Below, piece after piece: positions 1-4,755 of a stretch of 5,555 bases of DNA. The notes beneath the pieces were generated by a model that saw only the letters and a list, made by a program, of their open reading frames with translations, searched no databases and was not told the DNA's origin. The position numbers and the translations under genes were made by a program. The DNA lies in the NCBI GenBank assembly GCA_031370625.1, contig JANMQR010000158.1, positions 1-5,555 on the forward strand, read 5' to 3'. How positions within the stretch are numbered: the stretch's first letter is position 1; every line of letters starts with the position of its first letter. The stretch is from UKL13-2 sp031370625. Its GTDB lineage: Bacteria > Pseudomonadota > Gammaproteobacteria > Burkholderiales > Usitatibacteraceae.

Positions 1-20
1 TTCCTCTCGCATGCAAGTGC

Positions 21-53
21 ATGTCACGAAATGTTCACTCCGTTGTCACGGGA
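21..53 (+). repeat. Three tandem 11-bp TGTCAC-type repeats, Pho-box-like
   Basis: The sequence TGTCACG occurs at 22-28 and again at 44-50, exactly 22 bp apart. A degenerate copy (TGTTCAC, 32-38) lies between them, so three units fall at about 11-bp intervals. Tandem CTGTCAT-like units at 11-bp spacing are the hallmark of PhoB sites. The third unit resembles the right half of the E. coli phoA site, but the nearest TATA-like hexamer (TATCGT, 71-76) is about one helical turn further downstream than usual. If this is a promoter, the ATG at 11 cannot be the translation start. This is an inference only. Confidence 0.25.
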
Positions 54-103
54 ACTACGCGGAGCAACCTTATCGTGACGGCAAGTTAATGCGGAGAACG
101 ATC

Positions 104-1036
104 GTGTTTGATGTCGCGCCTGATTACTTGCCGAAGCAGCAGCTCAAGGAGTTTAAAGAGGCCAAAGAGCATGATGCGTCTGTCGCGTCACAACACGGCT
201 GGGACGCACGCTATCGCGCAATCTGGATTTCTGATTTGCATCTGGGTACGCCGGGCTGTCAGGCAGAAAAGCTGCTCGATTTTTTGAAGCACACCGAATC
301 CACTTATCTTTATTTGGTCGGCGACATTATTGACGGCTGGGCGTTGCGACGTCGCTGGTTTTGGCATCAATCGCATAACGATGTGGTGCAAAAAATTTTG
401 CGCAAGTCGCGAAAAGGAACGTTTGTCACTTACATCGCTGGCAATCACGATGAAGCGGCTCGCAATTTTATCGGACTCGCATTTGGCGGTATCGTGATCG
501 AAGATGAAGTCGTGCATATCACCGAGCAGGGCAAGCGTTTACTGGTGCTGCATGGTGATCGATTTGACGGCGTGATTCAATGCGCAAAGTGGCTGGCGTA
601 TTTGGGCGACCAGGCTTATACGGTGATGCTGAAAGTGAATCAGTGGTTCAACTGGGCGCGCCGCCATGCGGGTTTGCCTTACTGGTCGCTATCGCAATAT
701 CTCAAGCAACGCGTGAAAAACGCAGTCAGCTACATCACCTCGTTTGAAGTTGCACTTGCGCGCGAAGCGAAGACGCGAAATTTTGATGGCGTTGTGTGCG
801 GTCATATTCATCAGCCGGAAATTCGCGACATCAGCGGCGTGACCTATTGCAATGATGGCGATTGGGTGGAGAGTTTGTCAGCGCTGGTTGAGACCATGGA
901 AGGTGAATTGAAACTGGTGTATTGGCATGCGAACGCAAAGCCCGGGATTCCACGGGCACAGATCGCAACTGCTGCAATTTCGCGGCCAACGGCACGACCG
1001 CTACCTGCGATGGCACGCAGCGCAATCATTGATTGA
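104..1036 (+). CDS. LpxH-like metallophosphoesterase (UDP-2,3-diacylglucosamine diphosphatase family)
   Basis: This is a calcineurin-fold, dimetal phosphoesterase of the LpxH-like COG2908 group. LpxH itself cleaves UDP-2,3-diacylglucosamine to lipid X and UMP on the inner face of the inner membrane during lipid A synthesis. Numbering from the GTG at 104 (310 aa), the metal-site motifs appear in order: SDLHLG (Asp44, His46), GDIIDGW (Asp74), GNHDE (Asn114, His115), LHGD (His150) and GHIHQPE (His234, His236), followed by YCNDGDWVES near 248-257. All metal ligands are present, so it should be active. The protein is longer than E. coli LpxH (about 240 aa), and the last 34 residues are Ala/Pro-rich and probably disordered. 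I chose GTG 104 because GGAG lies 7 nt upstream. ATG 89 and ATG 11 are in frame without a good ribosome binding site, and the frame is open to the window edge. The substrate is uncertain: paralogs of this type often coexist with a true LpxH. Confidence 0.88.
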   Translation: MFDVAPDYLPKQQLKEFKEAKEHDASVASQHGWDARYRAIWISDLHLGTPGCQAEKLLDFLKHTESTYLYLVGDIIDGWALRRRWFWHQSHNDVVQKILRKSRKGTFVTYIAGNHDEAARNFIGLAFGGIVIEDEVVHITEQGKRLLVLHGDRFDGVIQCAKWLAYLGDQAYTVMLKVNQWFNWARRHAGLPYWSLSQYLKQRVKNAVSYITSFEVALAREAKTRNFDGVVCGHIHQPEIRDISGVTYCNDGDWVESLSALVETMEGELKLVYWHANAKPGIPRAQIATAAISRPTARPLPAMARSAIID

Positions 1037-1060
1037 GGCAATGTTATAAATTTGATCGCG

Positions 1061-1525
1061 CTACAAATAATCCGGGCAGACCGCAGTGCGCAGCATCACT
1101 TTATTGTCATCTTCGCGCGAGCGATTGGTAAACCACCAGACGGAGCCTTTACGAATGCTCATGTCGTGTTCGCTGCCAAACAATAACAGCGACGCCAAAT
1201 GACCGATGGTCGGCTGATGCCCCACGATCAACACAGGCTGTCGACTCTCGGGCCAATCCGCCGCAATCAATAGACTCGCGACATCGGCACCTGGTGCCAA
1301 ACTCGGTACGCTTTTGCATTTACGATCAAGCGCATGTGCAGTCTCTATCGCTCTCACTGCGGGGCTGGTGAGTACCTTGGTGGAGTCGGGCAAATGCTTC
1401 TCAAGCCACTTCGCCATACTCGCCGCCTGACGTTTGCCTTTTGCAGTCAGCGGACGCTTCATATCGTCATTAAGGTCGTCTTGACCCTGCTGCGCTTCCG
1501 CGTGACGCCACAGTATTAAATCCAT
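1061..1525 (-). CDS. sixA: Phosphohistidine phosphatase SixA
   Basis: The gene encodes a 154-aa histidine phosphatase (phosphoglycerate mutase-like fold) that removes phosphate from phosphohistidine. In E. coli SixA acts on ArcB and on the nitrogen-PTS protein NPr. The sequence opens with ILWRHAEA, the RHG-type catalytic motif (Arg7, nucleophile His8). It continues with the usual RPLTAKGKRQA segment (24-34), TSPAVRAIETA (Arg58) and VGHQPTIGHLA (second catalytic His103). The length matches E. coli SixA (161 aa). I chose the ATG at 1525 because the catalytic motif must sit at the very N-terminus. The longer open frame to 1729 runs backwards through a terminator hairpin and is not coding. The ribosome binding site is weak (GGGCGGCAA upstream). 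The stop lies 24 bp from the stop of the convergent phosphoesterase gene, with no visible hairpin between them. Confidence 0.93.
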   Translation of the reverse strand: MDLILWRHAEAQQGQDDLNDDMKRPLTAKGKRQAASMAKWLEKHLPDSTKVLTSPAVRAIETAHALDRKCKSVPSLAPGADVASLLIAADWPESRQPVLIVGHQPTIGHLASLLLFGSEHDMSIRKGSVWWFTNRSREDDNKVMLRTAVCPDYL

Positions 1526-1559
1526 GCTTGCCGCCCGCCAGAGTGTGGATATTGCCGTG

Positions 1560-1565
1560 GTTATA
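1560..1565 (-). promoter_or_regulatory. Possible -10 element for sixA
   Basis: Read on the minus strand this is TATAAC, one mismatch from TATAAT, about 35 nt upstream of the sixA ATG. No convincing -35 box sits 16-18 bp upstream (TGTTCC is the best available). A separate sixA promoter is expected here because a strong terminator isolates the gene from the aminotransferase upstream, but this site itself is only a weak candidate. Confidence 0.25.
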
Positions 1566-1618
1566 GGCTTGGCGGATGACAGGAACATGACAGCGTTTGA
1601 TGAGATGAGTGGTGAAAC

Positions 1619-1649
1619 AAAAAAAGCCCGCGACGCGGGCTTTTTCTTT
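1619..1649 (-). terminator. Intrinsic terminator after the aminotransferase gene
   Basis: A perfect GC-rich hairpin (GCCCGC, loop GAC, GCGGGC at 1626-1640) is flanked by seven A's on the plus-strand left side and TTTTTCTTT on the right. Read on the minus strand, the stem is followed by a run of seven U's, so it ends transcription about 20 bp after the aminotransferase stop. The symmetric A/T flanks would also let it work on the plus strand. It separates the aminotransferase from sixA. Confidence 0.93.
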
Positions 1650-1668
1650 CCTCCTGCTCGAAAATATT

Positions 1669-2892
1669 TTATGCGGCCACCGTTTCCCGCAGCGTCAACG
1701 CAGCACATGCTTTTTGAATTCGTGCGCACGCCTCGACTAGCAATTCGGTTGAGGCCGCATACGACACCCGAAAATGTGGTGATAGCCCAAACGCTGCGCC
1801 ATGCACAATCGCCACGCCTTGCGATTCGAGCAAATAGGCGGCCACATCTTCATCATTTTTCAGCGTCGCGCCGCTCGGTGTTTTGGCACCAATCAAACCG
1901 GCGCAGCTTGGATAAACATAGAACGCACCTTCCGGTGTGTGGCAATTTAATCCCGGCGCTTCGTTCAACATTTTTACCACTAAATCACGACGTGATTTAA
2001 AAATCTCGTTGTGTGCCGGAATAAATGATTGCGTGCCATTTAACGCCTCTACAGCGGCAGCCTGACCGATGGAGGAGGGGTTGGAAGTAGATTGCGATTG
2101 CACGTCACCCATCGCCTTGATCAGGGTCTCAGGGCCACCCGCATAGCCGATCCGCCAGCCGGTCATGCAATATGCTTTTGATACGCCATTCATGGTCAGC
2201 GTGCGCTCATACAAGCTCGGCTCAATTTGTGCGGGCGTTGTAAATTCAAACGCGTCGTACACCAGATGTTCGTACATATCATCAGTCAGCACCCATACAT
2301 GCGGATGTTTGACCAACACATCGGTAATCGCTTTCAGTTCCGCTCGCGTATAGGCCGCACCGGAAGGGTTCGACGGCGAATTGAGCAACACCCATTTGGT
2401 GCGTGGCGTAATCGCGGCGTCGAGATCGCTCGCTTTGAGTTTAAAACCGGTTTCCTGCGTACACGGCACAATCACTGGCGTGCCTTCGGCCAGCAAAACC
2501 ATCTCAGGATACGAAACCCAATACGGTGCAGGAATCACCACTTCATCGCCGGCTGAGAGTGTGGCCATAAATGCGTTATACAAAACTTGTTTGCCGCCGG
2601 TGCCGACGGTAATTTGCTTGGTCGTGTAGGTGAGACCATTCTCGCGTTTGAATTTAGCCACAATGGCTTCCTTCAATTTCATCGTGCCATCCACCGCCGT
2701 GTATTTCGTGTCGCCACTTCTAATCGCCGTAATCGCTGCTTCCTTAATATTATCCGGCGTATCAAAATCAGGCTCACCAAACGAAAGCGCAATCACGCTT
2801 TTGCCTGCGGCTTTCATGGCAGCGGCTTTGGCAGAAATTGCGATGGTGGCAGAGGGCTTGATACGGGCTAAGCGGGCGGCGAGAAAAGACAT
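1669..2892 (-). CDS. aspC: Pyridoxal-phosphate aspartate aminotransferase, subgroup I-beta
   Basis: The gene encodes a 407-aa fold-type I, class I/II aminotransferase of the Thermus/Rhizobium aspartate aminotransferase type. It would exchange amino groups between aspartate and 2-oxoglutarate in the cytoplasm. Visible signatures are SFGEPDFDTP (37-46), YTAVDGTMKLKEAI (64-77), PAPYWVSYPEM (121-131, with stacking Trp125), NSPSNPSG (171-178, Asn175), TDDMYEHLVYD (203-213, with cofactor-contacting Asp204 and Tyr207), SKAYCMTGWRIGYAGG (238-253, Schiff-base Lys239 and Arg247) and FRVSYAAS (Arg375, substrate carboxylate). The set is complete and the length normal. The ATG at 2892 has AAGGA 6 nt upstream and starts where the family normally starts. 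Some I-beta enzymes also act on prephenate, which cannot be decided here. The gene has its own promoter and terminator and so is probably monocistronic. Confidence 0.93.
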   Translation of the reverse strand: MSFLAARLARIKPSATIAISAKAAAMKAAGKSVIALSFGEPDFDTPDNIKEAAITAIRSGDTKYTAVDGTMKLKEAIVAKFKRENGLTYTTKQITVGTGGKQVLYNAFMATLSAGDEVVIPAPYWVSYPEMVLLAEGTPVIVPCTQETGFKLKASDLDAAITPRTKWVLLNSPSNPSGAAYTRAELKAITDVLVKHPHVWVLTDDMYEHLVYDAFEFTTPAQIEPSLYERTLTMNGVSKAYCMTGWRIGYAGGPETLIKAMGDVQSQSTSNPSSIGQAAAVEALNGTQSFIPAHNEIFKSRRDLVVKMLNEAPGLNCHTPEGAFYVYPSCAGLIGAKTPSGATLKNDEDVAAYLLESQGVAIVHGAAFGLSPHFRVSYAASTELLVEACARIQKACAALTLRETVAA

Positions 2893-2935
2893 AACTGTTC
2901 CTTGAGGTCAACCGACGTTATTGCGGTGCACAAGA

Positions 2936-2964
2936 ATTATAACGGGAACATGAAAACGTGTCTG
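2936..2964 (-). promoter_or_regulatory. Sigma70-type promoter of the aminotransferase gene
   Basis: On the minus strand a perfect TATAAT (2941-2936) is preceded, with a 17-bp spacer, by CAGACA (2964-2959), which matches TTGACA at 4 of 6 positions. Transcription would start near 2929, giving a leader of about 37 nt that contains the AAGGA ribosome binding site at 2903-2899, 6 nt before the ATG. Confidence 0.65.
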
Positions 2965-2971
2965 CGGCCCG

Positions 2972-3006
2972 ATCCCGCCACCGCATGCGCGTCAGGGTGG
3001 CGGGAT
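2972..3006. repeat. Perfect 11-bp inverted repeat next to the aminotransferase promoter
   Basis: ATCCCGCCACC (2972-2982) and GGTGGCGGGAT (2996-3006) are exact reverse complements separated by 13 nt. The element lies just upstream of the -35 box of the aminotransferase promoter and 124 bp past the stop of the RcnB-like gene. No U-tract follows on either strand, so it is not a textbook terminator. It may be an operator, an RNA 3'-end stem for the RcnB-like transcript, or a REP-like dispersed palindrome. Confidence 0.75.
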
Positions 3007-3025
3007 AATCAGAATGACGCTTATG

Positions 3026-3098
3026 CTAAACACCAATATCGGCGTGCTGTTTGAGCCACTTGTGCTTGTAAAGCCGCGCCCCGCATAGTGTTTAGTAT
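3026..3098. repeat. Long-range inverted repeat in the intergenic gap
   Basis: ATGCTAAACAC (3023-3033, one mismatch) pairs with GTGTTTAGTAT (3088-3098); the exact core is CTAAACAC/GTGTTTAG. The two arms are about 54 nt apart. A T-rich stretch (TATTTTTA) follows the right arm on the plus strand. It could form the base of a structured RNA, but the interior has no obvious secondary stem, so chance is possible. Apart from this, the 2972-3006 repeat and the promoter, I see nothing else in the gap 2893-3129. Confidence 0.3.
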
Positions 3099-3129
3099 TT
3101 TTACGCCTAATTTTTAGCGTTAGTCGCAT

Positions 3130-3705
3130 CTACCAATTAAAATCAATCATTGCATCCACCACCAGACCGGTTCCTGACGCGATCAATAAAATATCGGAAT
3201 TAATCTGCACGTAACGCTGGCCACGGGGCGCTGGGCCAAGCAGAAGCACCACGGGTTGCGGCACCTCGTAATAAATAATGTCGCGCGGTATTGGCCGACC
3301 TATCGCCCATTTCTTGGCATGACCGGGCGGCACACAGCCATTGTTCTTTTTCGCGAGCCCTGGCGGGCATCGCTTGCCGCGATAATGATCGACATAATAG
3401 TCGTGCGCGATCACCCGATGCTGGTCCGTAAAATAGCGCCCGGAATGGTCGTGGGTCTCTCGATAGGCGTCTCGGTCATCTCCATCGCGGCCGTGTTTTT
3501 CAGATTTGTCTTTTTTCTTTTGCTTATCTTTCTTGTACTTGCCCTCACCGCGCTCGCCGTCGTGCTGGTCGTAGTTTTTGTCTTTCTTTCCTGCCCACTC
3601 TGGTTTGTCAGCATGCACCTGCCCGATAGAAATCAGGCTCGCAGAAATTAGACTCGCGAGAAAAATTACGGCAATGCGGGGAAGCGGCGAGGTGCGTGGT
3701 GGCAT
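3130..3705 (-). CDS. Exported RcnB/CigR-like periplasmic protein with charged linker
   Basis: The gene encodes a 191-aa protein with a signal peptide: Arg4 and Arg10, a hydrophobic core at 11-27, and a likely cleavage after VHA (30-32). The next stretch, 33-110, is extremely rich in Lys, Asp, Glu, Gly and His and probably disordered. It contains KKDKQKKKDKSEKHGRDGDD and scattered histidines. From 112 comes CPPGLAKKNNGCVPPGHAKKW, with Cys113 and Cys124 as the only cysteines. The C-terminal domain (about 136-191) has YYEVPQPVVLLLGPAP and a YVQINSDILLIASGTGLVVDAMIDF strand pair typical of the RcnB-like fold. RcnB is a periplasmic protein affecting Ni/Co homeostasis; CigR-like relatives are linked to virulence control. 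A metal role here is conjecture. The ATG at 3705 has GGAG 7 nt upstream. No clear promoter or U-tract terminator is seen. Confidence 0.8.
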   Translation of the reverse strand: MPPRTSPLPRIAVIFLASLISASLISIGQVHADKPEWAGKKDKNYDQHDGERGEGKYKKDKQKKKDKSEKHGRDGDDRDAYRETHDHSGRYFTDQHRVIAHDYYVDHYRGKRCPPGLAKKNNGCVPPGHAKKWAIGRPIPRDIIYYEVPQPVVLLLGPAPRGQRYVQINSDILLIASGTGLVVDAMIDFNW

Positions 3706-3721
3706 GATTAATCTCCGGTTG

Positions 3722-3736
3722 ATTTAGTGGCTAAAT
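3722..3736. repeat. Small palindrome in the leader of the RcnB-like gene
   Basis: ATTTAG-TGG-CTAAAT is a 6-bp inverted repeat with a 3-nt centre, placed just upstream of the GGAG ribosome binding site (3714-3717 region) of the RcnB-like gene. It could be an operator half-site pair or a small leader hairpin. It is short and AT-rich, so chance is a real possibility. Confidence 0.3.
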
Positions 3737-3821
3737 TGAACGCGAACAACTCCCTCCCCAAGCAACGCTTACACCCTCTTTTCGCTGACACTATGTTGGG
3801 CAATTCAAGAAGGTTAATCGC

Positions 3822-3944
3822 CTAATCCGCCATCCGCTCGCGCATCACGTGCGATCGCCAATCCACCAACGTGACCAGCAAAATCATCTCAACCAGTACA
3901 GGTCCGGTATCGCGAAATCGCAGCAGGCTCAAATGCATTGCACT
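3822..3944 (-). pseudogene. C-terminal remnant of a third PhnE-type permease
   Basis: On the minus strand, beginning one base inside the stop codon of the second phnE, an open frame reads SAMHLSLLRF...VEMILLVTLVD...RERMAD and then TAG at 3824-3822. Aligned without gaps to the last 36 residues of the adjacent permease, it gives about 12 identities (including MILLV, VD, S and R) plus many hydrophobic substitutions, and it ends at nearly the same place. It also matches the first permease tail (ILLV, D, S, R). The final transmembrane segment and the basic cytoplasmic end are therefore present, while the rest of the permease is missing: the frame hits TGA a few codons upstream. An in-frame ATG (3938) would give a 38-aa peptide, but I see no good ribosome binding site. 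Deletion between duplicated phnE copies is the likely origin. A chance hydrophobic frame is less likely but possible. Confidence 0.6.
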
Positions 3945-4755
3945 AGCGCGTCAGCACCCTGCGCAACGCATAGCTGGCAATATCCACCACGGCTACCAGC
4001 AAGATCATGGCGAGCAGGATCGTCGCGGTCTTGTTCATCTGGAAGAGACCCATGTGAAACGATAGTAGTTGTCCGAGGCCGCCAGCACCGACCACGCCGA
4101 GTACAGCGGCGGCGCGGATGTTGTTCTCCCAGCGGTACAGCGTGTAGGACATGATTTGTGGAAGGATTTGCGGGAGGGTGGCGTAGAAAAAGATGCGAGT
4201 GTTGCCGACGCCCTGTACACGCAGTGCAAATGCGGGGCCGGGTGGAGCGTTCTCGATGGCTTCTGCGAACAGGCGTCCGAGCACGCCGGTGGTATGCGCG
4301 GCGAGTGCTAACGTGCCCGCGAGTGGGCCTAAGCCCGCCGAAATCAACAAGAGCGATGCCCACACCAGCTCTGGAATACTGCGCAGCACGTTCAGCAGCC
4401 AGCGCATCGGCGCGCGCGCGAGTGTGGGTGACGCGCCGTGCGCGGTGCTGGCGGGCAGTGCGAGAATCAGCCCGCCTACCATCGCCAGCACGGTGCCCAG
4501 CAAGGACATGGCGAGGGTTTCGACGGTGCCTTTGACCACTTTATTGAGGAAAGGGGCTGACACATCTGGTGGAAAAAATTCGCGCAGGAATTTCGTCATG
4601 CTGGCAACAGCATCACTTGAAAAGAACGCGCGCCACTGCAAATCAAGACTCCAAAAGCTCGCCATCACCAGTGCCACCATGCCCGCCACAAACCAGCAGG
4701 CGCGGCAGCGCGCATCAAACAGCGGCGGCGGTAGCTGATGATTTTCCATGGTCAT
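3943..4755 (-). CDS. phnE: PhnE-type phosphonate ABC transporter permease (second copy)
   Basis: The gene encodes a 270-aa inner-membrane permease of a phosphonate/phosphite-type ABC importer. The first membrane segment is at about 20-36, followed by the periplasmic stretch with FLREFFPPDVSAPFL (56-70). Further hydrophobic segments lie near 80-100, 120-155, 186-202, 214-232 and 243-262. Family motifs are LLNVLRSIPELVWA (120-133), GLGPLAGTLALA (141-152), the ATPase-contacting loop EAIENAPPGPAFALRVQG (165-182) with ATLP, and the PhnE signature YRWENNIRAAAVLGVVGAGGLGQ (207-229). The start is ATG 4755, which overlaps the TAA of the upstream permease (TAATG) and has AAGGAG 8 nt upstream. ATG 4779 would overlap the neighbour by 25 bp and ATG 4749 is 6 nt further in. 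The exact substrate (phosphonate, phosphite, phosphate ester) cannot be read from the permease alone. Confidence 0.9.
   Translation of the reverse strand: MTMENHQLPPPLFDARCRACWFVAGMVALVMASFWSLDLQWRAFFSSDAVASMTKFLREFFPPDVSAPFLNKVVKGTVETLAMSLLGTVLAMVGGLILALPASTAHGASPTLARAPMRWLLNVLRSIPELVWASLLLISAGLGPLAGTLALAAHTTGVLGRLFAEAIENAPPGPAFALRVQGVGNTRIFFYATLPQILPQIMSYTLYRWENNIRAAAVLGVVGAGGLGQLLSFHMGLFQMNKTATILLAMILLVAVVDIASYALRRVLTR

Noticed and set aside
1526..1729. N-terminal extension of the sixA frame up to 1729
   Set aside because: It reads through the terminator hairpin (giving a Lys/Ala/Phe-rich stretch) and overlaps the end of the aminotransferase gene. The SixA catalytic motif must be N-terminal, so the ATG at 1525 is the start.
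1524..2000. Plus-strand open frame of 158 codons across the terminator and the end of the aminotransferase gene
   Set aside because: It is a shadow of the aminotransferase coding strand and passes through the terminator. No motif is seen.
3105..3120. Hairpin-like ACGCC-TAATTTTTA-GCGT after the RcnB-like stop
   Set aside because: The stem is only about 4-7 bp with a bulge, and on the minus strand it is followed by A's rather than U's, so it cannot serve as that gene's intrinsic terminator.
2992..3129. 45-codon minus-strand frame starting with ATG directly after the RcnB-like stop codon
   Set aside because: It has no ribosome binding site, no recognisable similarity and unbalanced composition, and it ends inside the inverted repeat. 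It is most likely chance, although the hydrophobic end (ILVFSISVILII) is curious.
3256..3651. Plus-strand open frame of 131 codons opposite the RcnB-like gene
   Set aside because: It is the antisense shadow of the Lys/Asp-rich linker, which gives a fake hydrophobic Phe/Leu/Val run. There is no start signal or family match.
3706..3821. Terminator or promoter between the phnE remnant and the RcnB-like gene
   Set aside because: I looked for a hairpin with U-tract and for -35/-10 pairs on the minus strand and found none convincing, so read-through from the phn operon cannot be excluded.
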